From the NCBI GenBank assembly GCA_038238115.1, contig JBBRYB010000001.1:186001-250000 (forward strand): a DNA stretch of 64,000 nucleotides. The letters are read 5' to 3'. The position numbers and the translations under genes are program-made. The notes beneath the pieces were generated by a model that did not search any database, was not told the DNA's origin, and saw nothing but the letters and a program-made list of their open reading frames with translations. Below, in pieces: positions 51,895 to 60,374 of the stretch (its first letter is position 1; every line of letters begins with the position of its first letter). This stretch comes from JBBRYB01 sp038238115 (GTDB lineage Bacteria > Actinomycetota > Actinomycetes > Propionibacteriales > Nocardioidaceae).

Positions 51895-54050
51895 GGCCGC
51901 CATCGTTCGCTGGTTCCGACCACGTCGAGCTGTCGGGTGGCGCGGGTCAGCACGACGTAGAGCGTGCGAACCCCCGCGTCGGACTCCGCAACGATCTCGT
52001 CCGGTTCGACCACGACGATGCCGTCGAACTCGAGGCCCTTGGTGTCGAGCGCCTCGAGAACCGGGATCCGGACCCGGTCGCGCTCGCCGACCCAGCCGTC
52101 GACCCGCTCGCGCCAGCCGACGGGGACGACGACGCCGACCGTGCCGTCGACCAGGTCACCGAGATGCCGGGTGACGTCACGGACGGTGTCGGCGAGGTCG
52201 GGCGGCTCGACCTGCCGCAACCGCGGGTCGACCCCGGTGCGACGTACGGCTACCGGCAGGTCTGCCCCGGGAATCGCGGCCCTGGCCAGGTCGGCGGCCA
52301 GGTCGAAGATCTCGGCCGAGTTGCGGTAGTTGGTCGAGAGCCGGAAACCGGTTTCGTCCTTGTCCCCGAGCGCCGCGACTCGGGCGGCGGCAGCCTCCTC
52401 GGGCAGCGGCCACGAGCTCTGGGCGGCGTCGCCCACGATCGTCCAGCTCGCCTGCCTCCCGCGGCGCCCGAGCATCCTCCACTGCATAGGTGACAGGTCC
52501 TGGGCCTCGTCGACCAGCACGTGCGCGTAGCCGTCGTCGTCGATCGAACCGATCGGCCGTGCGCCGGAGCGGATCGATTCTGGGGCACCGGCCCAGCGTT
52601 GGTCCATCGTCGACAGCTCGGGGACCAGGTCGTCGTAGAGGTCCTCGAGCGGGTCGTGGTCGGGCTCGGGATCGGGTGGCTCCCCGAGCAGGTAGCGCAG
52701 CTCGTCGAGCAGTGGGACGTCCTCGACAGTGAACTCGTCGGCTGCCAGCGACTCAACCAGCCCGTCGGCCTCCAGCGGGCTCAGCACCGTACCGGCGTCG
52801 CGCTGAAGGCGCTCGCGGTCGGCCAGCCAGTCCAGCACGTCGACCGCGTCGACAACCGGCCACCAGGCCTGCGCGAAGTCGTTGAACTCCCGGGTCCCGA
52901 GCATGGTGCGAGCGAACTCGTCCCTGCCTCGCTCGAGCGCCCGCTCCCCGGAAACCTGCGCCCACAGCACCTCGATGAGCTCGTCCGGGACGCGCGGCGC
53001 GACCTGGTTGCGGCGCTGCCCGGTCCGAAACAGCAGCCGGCGCAGCTCCCTCAGCTGTGCCGGGCCCAGGGTCAGCACGTCGTCGCGGTAGAAGATGCGA
53101 AACGACGTGGGGGCGTCCGGGACAGCTCCCCGCGCCGTACGGGCGAGGATCGCTCGCATCCGCGCCGACCCCTTGATCGCGGCGACGGCGGGAACGTCGT
53201 GGCGGGACGCCCTGATGCCGTCGACCACCTCTCCCAGCGCGCGCAGCGACACGCTGGTCTCACCGAGGGAGGGCAGCACCCGCTCGATGTAGGACATGAA
53301 GACGGCGTTGGGCCCGACCACGAGGACACCGCCACCCTCGTAGCGGCGGCGGTCGGTGTAGAGCAGGTAGGCCGCCCGGTGCAGCGCGACGACGGTCTTG
53401 CCGGTCCCGGGTCCCCCGGCGATCGAGGTAACCCCCTTCTGCGGAGCCCGAATCGCGTCGTCCTGCTCCTTCTGGATGGTAGCGACGACCGAGTGCATCG
53501 TCCGGTCCCGCGACCTCGACAGCGAGGCGATGAGCGCGCCCTCGCCGACGACCACCATGTCCTCGGGGGCGTGCCTCGCGTCGAGCAGGTCGTCTTGGAG
53601 ACCGACGACACGATCGGCGACCGACTGCAGCACCCGGCGGCGTACGACCCCGAGCGGATCCTGGGCCGTCGCCTGGTAGAAAACGGACGCCGCGGGCGCC
53701 CGCCAGTCGATCAGCAGAACCTCACGGTCGGCATCGCGCAGTCCGAGACGGCCGATGTAGCGGGCCTCCGCGTCGACGGTGTCGAGCCGGCCGAAGACGA
53801 GCCCCTCGTGTGCCGCGTCCAGCGAAGCGAGCCGCTTTGCCGCCTGGAAGACGATCGCGTCACGCTCGACGAGGCCGCCCTCGTTGCCGAGCCGAGCCCG
53901 GGCGTGACCGTCGGCCGAGAGGGCCTGGGCGGACTCCGTGGCGGCCTGCCGCCGGGTGTAGATCCGGTCGACGACCGACTGCTCGCGCTCGATCTCCTGC
54001 TCGAGGACCTGGTCTGGCTCGCCGGCGGGCTCGGTGATGGCTGCTGACAC
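51891..54050 (-). CDS. HelD/HelR-like RNA polymerase recycling ATPase
   Basis: This 719-residue superfamily 1 helicase-like protein resembles actinobacterial (class II) HelD, which releases stalled RNA polymerase from DNA; HelR members also displace rifamycins. The N-terminus has an acidic coiled segment (EQEIEREQSVVDRIYTRR), then DAEARYIGRLGL, DWRAPAASVFYQATAQDP, and Walker A AGGPGTGKTVVAL. The second RecA-like half has LVDEAQDLSPMQWRML, LSTNYRNSAEI and LYVVLTRATRQL. The GTG at 54050 is chosen since similarity starts there. No rifamycin-associated element was found in its upstream DNA. Confidence 0.87.
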   Translation of the reverse strand: MSAAITEPAGEPDQVLEQEIEREQSVVDRIYTRRQAATESAQALSADGHARARLGNEGGLVERDAIVFQAAKRLASLDAAHEGLVFGRLDTVDAEARYIGRLGLRDADREVLLIDWRAPAASVFYQATAQDPLGVVRRRVLQSVADRVVGLQDDLLDARHAPEDMVVVGEGALIASLSRSRDRTMHSVVATIQKEQDDAIRAPQKGVTSIAGGPGTGKTVVALHRAAYLLYTDRRRYEGGGVLVVGPNAVFMSYIERVLPSLGETSVSLRALGEVVDGIRASRHDVPAVAAIKGSARMRAILARTARGAVPDAPTSFRIFYRDDVLTLGPAQLRELRRLLFRTGQRRNQVAPRVPDELIEVLWAQVSGERALERGRDEFARTMLGTREFNDFAQAWWPVVDAVDVLDWLADRERLQRDAGTVLSPLEADGLVESLAADEFTVEDVPLLDELRYLLGEPPDPEPDHDPLEDLYDDLVPELSTMDQRWAGAPESIRSGARPIGSIDDDGYAHVLVDEAQDLSPMQWRMLGRRGRQASWTIVGDAAQSSWPLPEEAAAARVAALGDKDETGFRLSTNYRNSAEIFDLAADLARAAIPGADLPVAVRRTGVDPRLRQVEPPDLADTVRDVTRHLGDLVDGTVGVVVPVGWRERVDGWVGERDRVRIPVLEALDTKGLEFDGIVVVEPDEIVAESDAGVRTLYVVLTRATRQLDVVGTSERWRP

Positions 54051-54138
54051 GTGCGCGCTTTCGTCTCTTCCGGGTTTGGTGAACGAACCATCTTCGCACA
54101 ACGCGCCTCGTCGGGCGCACCTCCCTCTGACGAGACCG

Positions 54139-55305
54139 CTACCAGGGTCCTCGGATGGAGCTGTGCCCACGGAGCAGGTTCCTGGCGATCGTGCGGCGCT
54201 GGATCTCGTCGGTCCCCTCGTAGATCCGCAGCAACCGCAGCTCGCGGTACCACCGCTCGAGCGGCAGCTCCCGCGTGTAGCCCATGCCGCCATGGATCTG
54301 CAGCATCCGGTCGACGATCTCGTTGGCCTTGATCCCGCCATAGAGCTTGGCGATGGACTGGGCCTGACGCGAGTCCATCTGCTGGTCGACCTGCCAGGCG
54401 GCGCTGATAACCAGCCAGCGCAGCGCCTCGATCTCCACGGCGGAGTCGGCGATCATCCACTGGATCGCCTGCCGGTCCGCCAGTGGCGCTCCGAACGTGA
54501 CCCGGTTGCGGGCCTGCTCGATCGCCATCTCAACCATCCGCTCGCAGGCACCGAGCGCACGGGCCGGCAGCAGATAGCGGCCCTGCCCGATCCAGCGCAT
54601 GGCGAGGGTGAAGCCCTGCCCGACCTCACCGAGAACGGCGGAGGGAGGCACCCGCACGTCGGAGAATGACAGCGTCGCCGGCCCCCACTCACCCATCGTG
54701 TCGATCGGCGAGGACGTCCAGCCGCGGTCACGGTCGACGAGGAAGCACGTGACACCGCCGTCGGCACCCTTGTCCTTGTCGGTGACGGCGAACACCATGC
54801 AGTAGTCGGCTTCGTGGCCACCGGTGATGAACGTCTTCTCGCCGTTGATCACCCACTCGTCGCCGTCGAGGCGCGCCGACGAGCGGATCGCCTTGGCGTC
54901 GGAGCCGGCACCAGGCTCGGTGATCGCGAAGCAGCTGCTGAGCTTGCCCTCGATGGTCGGCACGAGGTACCGCTCGCGCTGAGAGGCGTCAGCGTCATAC
55001 AAGATGTTGTCAGCGTTTCCACCGAACTTGAACGGCACGAACGACCGCCCGAGCTCGGACTCGACCAGGGCCGCCATCACCGCGCCGAGACCCATACCGC
55101 CGTACTCCTCCGGCGTCAGGACACCCCAGAACCCCGACTGGCGTGCCTTGTCCTGCAGAGCGTGCAGCTGGTCGGCGGGCAGGCCAGGCTCTCCTGCGCG
55201 CTCGCGACGCAGCACGTCGGGCTCGAGCGCCATCACCTCCCGCTCCACGAACGTGCGGACCCAGTCGCGGACCGACCGTTCGGTGTCGCTGAGCGAAAGC
55301 TCCAT
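54139..55305 (-). CDS. Acyl-CoA dehydrogenase
   Basis: This 388-residue flavoenzyme oxidises acyl-CoA to enoyl-CoA. It has CFAITEPGAGSDAKA, VINGEKTFITGGHEADY, the FAD-binding RVTFGAPLADRQAIQWM, QIHGGMGYTRELPLER, and the catalytic glutamate in LRIYEGTDEIQRRTIARNLL. The ATG at 55305 overlaps the last base of the upstream GNAT stop (TGATG), so translation may be coupled. Chain-length preference is not evident. Confidence 0.92.
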   Translation of the reverse strand: MELSLSDTERSVRDWVRTFVEREVMALEPDVLRRERAGEPGLPADQLHALQDKARQSGFWGVLTPEEYGGMGLGAVMAALVESELGRSFVPFKFGGNADNILYDADASQRERYLVPTIEGKLSSCFAITEPGAGSDAKAIRSSARLDGDEWVINGEKTFITGGHEADYCMVFAVTDKDKGADGGVTCFLVDRDRGWTSSPIDTMGEWGPATLSFSDVRVPPSAVLGEVGQGFTLAMRWIGQGRYLLPARALGACERMVEMAIEQARNRVTFGAPLADRQAIQWMIADSAVEIEALRWLVISAAWQVDQQMDSRQAQSIAKLYGGIKANEIVDRMLQIHGGMGYTRELPLERWYRELRLLRIYEGTDEIQRRTIARNLLRGHSSIRGPW

Positions 55306-55763
55306 CAGGTCCTCACCATCTGCATTTTGACCGGGTACGGCGCGAAGACCTCGTCCTCGCGCACCCCCGTGTCGCGCCACCCGGCGCGCTCGTAGAATCT
55401 CTTGGCTCGATGGTTGTCCACCAGCACCCAAAGGTACGTCGCCTGAGCACCCTGCGCGGCCAGTTCCGCCAATGCCTCAGAGTGGATGCGCTGAGCCCGT
55501 CCGGTGCCCCACCAGGCTGGCACGACGCCGAAATGGCGTAGCCAGCCGTCCGCCACGGCGGCGTACCCGATCGGCACGCCAGCCGACTGGTCGATGAGGA
55601 CGGTCATCCCGGGCTCCTCGAACACGAGGCACCACCGGGCAAGCACGTCGGAGTCAGGAAAGGCGATGTCGGGCGCGAACACGTGCGCCAACGCGGCGAT
55701 GGAGGCTTGCTTCTCCATGTCGAACAAGACGCCCACGTCGTCGAGACAGGCGCGCCGGATCAC
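55305..55763 (-). CDS. GNAT family N-acetyltransferase
   Basis: This 152-residue protein has a GNAT core with HFGVVPAWWGTGRAQRIHSEALAEL, including the acetyl-CoA loop, and the C-terminal VLVDNHRAKRFYERAGWRDTG. The start is GTG at 55763. It is immediately upstream of, and overlaps, the acyl-CoA dehydrogenase gene. Its acceptor is unknown. Confidence 0.85.
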   Translation of the reverse strand: MIRRACLDDVGVLFDMEKQASIAALAHVFAPDIAFPDSDVLARWCLVFEEPGMTVLIDQSAGVPIGYAAVADGWLRHFGVVPAWWGTGRAQRIHSEALAELAAQGAQATYLWVLVDNHRAKRFYERAGWRDTGVREDEVFAPYPVKMQMVRT

Positions 55764-55880
55764 CGCCCCACGGTATCTCGCCCGACCCGAGCCGCTGCGC
55801 GCCCGCGACCCGACCTCGCGCCGCGACCCGGCCCCGCGCCGCCCGCCTCGCCCGCTTCACCCCGACCCGCCTCGCGTTTC

Positions 55881-55970
55881 CCATGTGCACATGGCAGACG
55901 GACACCCGCCACGGCAGATCTGCCATGTCCACACTGCACACGCAGTGTGGACATGGCAAACGCAGAGAGG
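55881..55970. repeat. Second copy of the palindromic intergenic repeat family
   Basis: CCATGTGCACATGG (55881-55894) is a perfect palindrome. GGCAGATCTGCC (55913-55924) is identical to the 12-bp palindrome at 27978-27989. CCATGTCCACACTGC (55923-55937) pairs with GCAGTGTGGACATGG (55942-55956) around an ACAC loop, and catggcaaacgcag follows. The elements match those at 27946-28030 but are arranged differently. They lie in the gap between the divergent GNAT and MFS genes. Confidence 0.95.
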
Positions 55971-55993
55971 GGTGGGTAGGGCAGGCTGGGAGG

Positions 55994-57403
55994 GTGAGCG
56001 ACGGCGTCAGCCTCAAGTCGGTGGCCGGTCGGGGCGTACTCGCCGCGGCGGTGCTGGGTTCCGGGATGGCGCTGCTCGACGGCACGGTGGTCAACGTGGC
56101 GCTCCGCAGCATCGGGCGCGACCTGAGTGCGAGCCTGCCGGAGCTGCAGTGGATCACCAACGGCTACCTGCTTGCACTGGCGTCGCTCATCCTGATCGGC
56201 GGCTCGCTCGGGGACCGGTTCGGGCGCCGGCGCGTCTTCGAGATCGGGGTCACCTGGTTCGCCGCCGCCTCTTTAGTCTGTGGTGTCGCGCAGACCCCGA
56301 CTCAGCTGATCGCGGCCCGGGTCCTGCAAGGTGTGGGCGCTGCCTTGCTGACCCCGGGCAGCCTGGCGATGATCCAGGGGGCGTTCCGCCCGGCCGACCG
56401 GGCGCGTGCCATCGGGTCGTGGTCCGGGCTCGGCGGTATCGCCGCGGCAATCGGCCCGTTCGTCGGCGGCTGGCTGGTGCAGTACGCCAGCTGGCGGTGG
56501 GTCTTCCTGCTCAACCTGCCGCTCGCCATCGCCACCGTGGTGATCTCCCGGCGTACCGTGCCGGAGACCCGCGACCCCGAGGCGGCGCGCGGGTTCGACA
56601 GTCTCGGTGCCGCTTTGGGCACTCTTGCGCTGGCCGGCGTTACGTTCGCCCTCATCGAGCGATCGAGCCTCAGCACCCCTGTCGTCAGCCTCAGCGCAGC
56701 GGTCGGAGTGGTCAGCGCAATCGGGTTTGTGCTCGTCGAACAGCGGTCCCACCATCCGATGATGCCGACGGACATGTTCCGGTCGCGACAGTTCAGCGCT
56801 GCGAACGGTATGACGCTGCTCGTCTACTCCGCGCTGGGCGGTGTCATCTTCTTCCTCGTCCTGGAGCTGCAGACCGTGACCGGCTACGGGCCACTGGCGG
56901 CTGGACTGGCGACGCTGCCGATCACGATCGCGATGCTGCTGCTCGCCTCGCGCGGCGGCGCGTTGGCGGCCCGGATCGGGCCTAGGCTGCCGATGTCACT
57001 CGGACCTGTCGTGTGCAGTGTCGGCATTGCCCTGCTCACGGCTGTGGGCGCGGATGCCAGCTACTGGTGGGACGTCTTCCCGGGCGTTACGGTGTTCGCC
57101 CTGGGTCTGTGCCTGCTGGTGGCACCGCTCACCTCGACAGTGCTAGCCGCGGCTCCCGACCGCCATGCCGGCGTCGCGAGCGGGGTCAACAACGCCGTCG
57201 CCCGAGCCGGTTCGCTTCTCGCCGTGGCCGCGCTTCCGACTGTTGTCGGCCTGAGCGGATCCGACTACAACCGCCCCGATGTCTTCGCGGCGGGATACAG
57301 GCAGGCCATGTGGATCTGCGTCGTGCTCCTCGTGCTCGGCGGTGGCGTCGCCTGGCTTCTCATCCGTAACCCCGTCCTCGAGACCCAAGATCAACGCACC
57401 TGA
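55994..57403 (+). CDS. MFS multidrug-type exporter (DHA2/EmrB-like)
   Basis: This 469-residue protein has about 14 membrane helices. It has the motif LDGTVVNVALRSIGRDL in helix 1, GGSLGDRFGRRRVFEIG in the loop 2-3, and ARVLQGVGAALLTPGSLAMIQGAF in helix 5, all characteristic of DHA2 drug:proton antiporters. The GTG at 55994 sits in a G-rich ribosome-binding region. Substrate is unknown. It overlaps the convergent bsaP gene by 13 bp at the 3' end. Confidence 0.9.
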   Translation: MSDGVSLKSVAGRGVLAAAVLGSGMALLDGTVVNVALRSIGRDLSASLPELQWITNGYLLALASLILIGGSLGDRFGRRRVFEIGVTWFAAASLVCGVAQTPTQLIAARVLQGVGAALLTPGSLAMIQGAFRPADRARAIGSWSGLGGIAAAIGPFVGGWLVQYASWRWVFLLNLPLAIATVVISRRTVPETRDPEAARGFDSLGAALGTLALAGVTFALIERSSLSTPVVSLSAAVGVVSAIGFVLVEQRSHHPMMPTDMFRSRQFSAANGMTLLVYSALGGVIFFLVLELQTVTGYGPLAAGLATLPITIAMLLLASRGGALAARIGPRLPMSLGPVVCSVGIALLTAVGADASYWWDVFPGVTVFALGLCLLVAPLTSTVLAAAPDRHAGVASGVNNAVARAGSLLAVAALPTVVGLSGSDYNRPDVFAAGYRQAMWICVVLLVLGGGVAWLLIRNPVLETQDQRT

Positions 57404-57885
57404 CCGTGGACCGAGCATCGCGCGACCCAGCCGCGCGGCACCACCTGCACGACCATCCGACGCCGGCACCACGGGCAGTAGCGGGGTGGCTCCAGCGTGC
57501 GCAGCGCCCGACAGCGCGCATGATCATCCCCAGCAAGCTGCCCTCCACAGTGATCGCAGTACCCAGCCGAGGGCTCAACTTCTCCCGCAGAGAAGCCACC
57601 CCGTCCCCCCGAGAGGTCAGCTCCTCCCCCCGAAACGCCAGCTCCTCCGGCCGAGAGGCCAGCTCCTCCGGCCGAGGGCTCAACTTCTCCCGCAGAGGAG
57701 CCACCCGGCCCCCCCGAGACGCCAGCTCCTCCGGCCGAGTGGCCAATTCCCGCCACCGAGGGGTCAAGCTCCCCCGCCGAGGGGTCACGCTCCCCCGCCA
57801 AAGGGTCGGCTGTTCCGGGCGGCGCCCCGCCCTCGCCGACACGCTCGCCACGCCCGGACCTGGCAGGAGGCGTCGGCGCTTTCAT
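57391..57885 (-). CDS. bsaP: Biotin synthase auxiliary protein with low-complexity N-terminus
   Basis: BsaP is a small cysteine protein that actinobacterial biotin synthases need to make biotin. The family core is in residues 108-164: YCDHCGG (C110, C113), C125, LEPPRYCPWCRRRMVVQV (C137, C140) and RCSVHG (C157). Residues 28-107 are instead a Gly/Ala/Ser/Pro-rich stretch of repeats such as SAGGAG and EVEPSAG. The ATG at 57885 overlaps the bioB stop in ATGA, so the long form is probably translated. Typical family members lack such an extension. Codon repeats in this stretch account for repeated DNA between 57560 and 57800. Confidence 0.85.
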   Translation of the reverse strand: MKAPTPPARSGRGERVGEGGAPPGTADPLAGERDPSAGELDPSVAGIGHSAGGAGVSGGPGGSSAGEVEPSAGGAGLSAGGAGVSGGGADLSGGRGGFSAGEVEPSAGYCDHCGGQLAGDDHARCRALRTLEPPRYCPWCRRRMVVQVVPRGWVARCSVHGQVR

Positions 57886-58886
57886 AGCGTCCTCGAGAGT
57901 TCCTTGATCGGCATGTGCAGATCGGCGAGCAGCGCCAGGTCCTCGTCGGGATCACGCCCGAGGGTGGTGAGGTAGTTGCCGACGATGACCGCGTTGACGC
58001 CACCCAGCAGACCGTCGCGCGTGCCGAGCTCGCCCAGGGTCAACTCACGCCCGCCCGCATAGCGCAAGATCGTGCGTGGCATGGCCAGCCTAAACGCGGC
58101 CACGGTGCGCAGCGCGTCGCCGGCGTCCATCACCGGCATGTCACCAAACGGCGTACCGGGTCGAGGGTTGAGGAAGTTGAGCGGCACCTCATGGGGGTCG
58201 AGCGCCGCGAGCTGGGCCGCAAGCTCGCCACGCTGCTCGATCGACTCGCCCATGCCGACGAGTCCGCCGCAGCACAGCTCCATCCCGGCCTCGCGTACCA
58301 TTTCGCAGGTTCGCCACCGCTCCTCGAACGTATGCGTCGTGACGACCTCCGCGAAGTAGCTGCGGGCCGCCTCGAGGTTGTGGTTGTAGCGGTGCACGCC
58401 CATTGTGACGAGCTGGTCGACGTGCTCCTGCGTCAGCATGCCCAGTGAGCAGGCGATGTTGATGTCCACCTCGGCCCGGATCGCCTCAATGCCGAGCCGG
58501 ACCTGGTCGAGCAGTCGCTGGTCCGGCCCGCGTACGGCGGCGACGATGCAGAACTCCGACGCACCAGTCGCAGCGGTCTGCCTGGCCGCCTCGACCAACT
58601 CGGGAATGTCGAGCCAGACCGCCCGCACCGGAGACATGAACTGGCCCGACTGGGAGCAGAAGTGGCAGTCCTCGGGGCAGCCGCCGGTCTTGAGCGACAC
58701 GATGCCTTCGACCTCGACCTCCGGACCGCACCACCTCAGGCGCACCTGGTGCGCGAGTTCGAGCAGGTCGGGCAGCGCCGAGTCCCGGAGGCGCAGCACA
58801 CCGACGACATGCCGCTCGTCGAGCCCCCGCCCCGACTCGAGGACCTGGCTGCGCGCTGCGTCGAGGATCTCATCGGCGTCGGTCAC
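57882..58886 (-). CDS. bioB: Biotin synthase
   Basis: BioB is a radical-SAM enzyme inserting sulfur into dethiobiotin. The 334-residue protein has the CX3CX2C cluster motif GGCPEDCHFCSQSG, GASEFCIVAAVRGP, GVHRYNHNLE and LNFLNPRPGTPFGD. The GTG at 58886 is chosen; a TTG directly upstream (58889) is also in frame. It is divergent from bioA with only 39 bp between the starts, and is translationally coupled to bsaP. Confidence 0.95.
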   Translation of the reverse strand: MTDADEILDAARSQVLESGRGLDERHVVGVLRLRDSALPDLLELAHQVRLRWCGPEVEVEGIVSLKTGGCPEDCHFCSQSGQFMSPVRAVWLDIPELVEAARQTAATGASEFCIVAAVRGPDQRLLDQVRLGIEAIRAEVDINIACSLGMLTQEHVDQLVTMGVHRYNHNLEAARSYFAEVVTTHTFEERWRTCEMVREAGMELCCGGLVGMGESIEQRGELAAQLAALDPHEVPLNFLNPRPGTPFGDMPVMDAGDALRTVAAFRLAMPRTILRYAGGRELTLGELGTRDGLLGGVNAVIVGNYLTTLGRDPDEDLALLADLHMPIKELSRTL

Positions 58887-58925
58887 CAAGGCAATCTATC
58901 GCTCCACCGGTAGCCTCGGCTCACC

Positions 58926-60239
58926 ATGCCGCGCGCCGATGCTCCCGCAGGCCTCCCGCAGGGTTCGACCGTCGAGCCTATGCTGGCCGACGACCGGGCC
59001 CATGTTTGGCATCCCTATGGCTCGATGACGTCGCCAAGTCCCAACACCCTTATCACGGGTGCGGCCGGCGTGCGGCTCACCACGGGCGACGGCGAGGAGC
59101 TGATCGACGCGATGGCGTCGTGGTGGTGCGCGATCCATGGCTATCGTCACCCGAGGCTCGACGACGCCGTACGACGGCAGACCGAGTCGATGTCGCACGT
59201 GATGTTCGGAGGTCTCACCCACGAGCCCGCCGTCAGGCTCGCCCGCACGCTGGTGAGGCTGACGCCCGAGCCGCTTCGGCACGTCTTCTTCGCCGACTCC
59301 GGGTCGGTCAGCGTCGAGGTGGCCCTGAAGATGGCCTTGCAGTACCAGCGCGGCCGGGGGCGGCCGCGGCGAACTCGGATGCTGGCGCTGCGCGGTGGCT
59401 ACCACGGAGACACCCTTGGAGCGATGAGCGTCTGCGACCCGGTCGGGGGCATGCACGCCATGTTCACCGGCGCGCTGCCACAGCAGGTCTTCGCACCGCG
59501 ACCTCCCGCCGGCATCGACAGCGACGTCTCCGCTTGGGCGGCGGCGACCCGGGCGCTGGTCGACGAGCATGCCGACGAACTGGCGGCGATCATCTGCGAA
59601 CCGGTGCTACAGGGCGCCGGAGGTATGCACGTCTTCCCTCCGGCGTGCCTGAACGCGCTGCGGGAACTCGCCGATGAGCACGATGTGCTGTTGATCCTCG
59701 ACGAGATCGCGACCGGATTCGGGCGCACAGGCACGCTCTTTGCCGCTGAGCAGGCGCCTGTGGCGCCGGACATCATGTGCGTCGGCAAGGCGCTGACCGG
59801 CGGCTACCTGACCTTGGCGGCGACGCTGTGCACATCCGCAGTGGCACACGGCGTGGGCGAGAGCGACTCCGGTGTCTTGATGCACGGCCCGACGTTCATG
59901 GCCAACCCGTTGGCTTGCGCGGTGGCCTCAGCCAGTGTCGCGCTGCTCGAGGAGGGCCGGTGGCGCGACGACGTATGCCGGATCGAGCAGGTCCTGCGCG
60001 ACCGCCTCGAGCCGGCCCGGCAGATCGGGGGCGTCACAGACGTCCGGGTCGTGGGCGCGGTCGGCGTCATCCAGCTCGACCGGCCCGTCGACACCGCGGC
60101 AGCGTCGGCCGCCGCGCGAGCGCTCGGGGTTTGGATCCGCCCGTTCCGCGACCTCATCTACACGATGCCGCCGTACGTCATCGACAACGACGACCTCGCC
60201 ACCGTCTGCGCTGCCATGACCGCAGCAGCGAAGGCTTGA
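58926..60239 (+). CDS. bioA: Adenosylmethionine-8-amino-7-oxononanoate aminotransferase
   Basis: BioA converts 8-amino-7-oxononanoate to 7,8-diaminononanoate with SAM as amino donor. The 437-residue PLP enzyme has VWHPYGSMTSP, ASWWCAIHGYRHP, ADSGSVSVEVALKMALQY, LDEIATGFGRTGTLFA and the PLP lysine in CVGKALTGGYLTLAATL. It starts with ATG at 58926. The bioF gene that supplies its substrate is not found next to it or elsewhere in the window. Confidence 0.95.
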   Translation: MPRADAPAGLPQGSTVEPMLADDRAHVWHPYGSMTSPSPNTLITGAAGVRLTTGDGEELIDAMASWWCAIHGYRHPRLDDAVRRQTESMSHVMFGGLTHEPAVRLARTLVRLTPEPLRHVFFADSGSVSVEVALKMALQYQRGRGRPRRTRMLALRGGYHGDTLGAMSVCDPVGGMHAMFTGALPQQVFAPRPPAGIDSDVSAWAAATRALVDEHADELAAIICEPVLQGAGGMHVFPPACLNALRELADEHDVLLILDEIATGFGRTGTLFAAEQAPVAPDIMCVGKALTGGYLTLAATLCTSAVAHGVGESDSGVLMHGPTFMANPLACAVASASVALLEEGRWRDDVCRIEQVLRDRLEPARQIGGVTDVRVVGAVGVIQLDRPVDTAAASAAARALGVWIRPFRDLIYTMPPYVIDNDDLATVCAAMTAAAKA

Positions 60240-60245
60240 CCAGCC

Positions 60246-60374
60246 ATGGATAGGGCCGCCATCCGGCCGGTCCAGCTCGCTGTCCTGGCTCCCGCCGGGT
60301 CGATGCTCTCCATACCGACGCTCACCGCACAGCACTCACTCGTCCGTTTCGGGCAGTTGGCGGCGGCTGCGTGA
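60246..60374 (+). CDS. Possible small ORF between bioA and bioD
   Basis: An ATG at 60246 opens a 42-codon frame that ends in a TGA overlapping the GTG of bioD (GTGA), the same coupling used by many real genes in this window. The product would be a hydrophobic/Ala-rich peptide (VQLAVLAPAGSMLSI in the middle). Third-position GC is lower than in the neighbours, and I know no family. It may be only a leader frame that couples bioD to bioA, or chance. Confidence 0.25.
   Translation: MDRAAIRPVQLAVLAPAGSMLSIPTLTAQHSLVRFGQLAAAA

Noticed and set aside
54051..54138. Rifamycin-associated element upstream of the HelD-like gene
   Set aside because: I looked for the GGGGCTTGC-type inverted repeat and found nothing similar.
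57560..57800. Independent repeat element in the bsaP region
   Set aside because: The repeated DNA is explained by the repeated Gly/Ala/Ser/Pro codons of the BsaP N-terminal extension.
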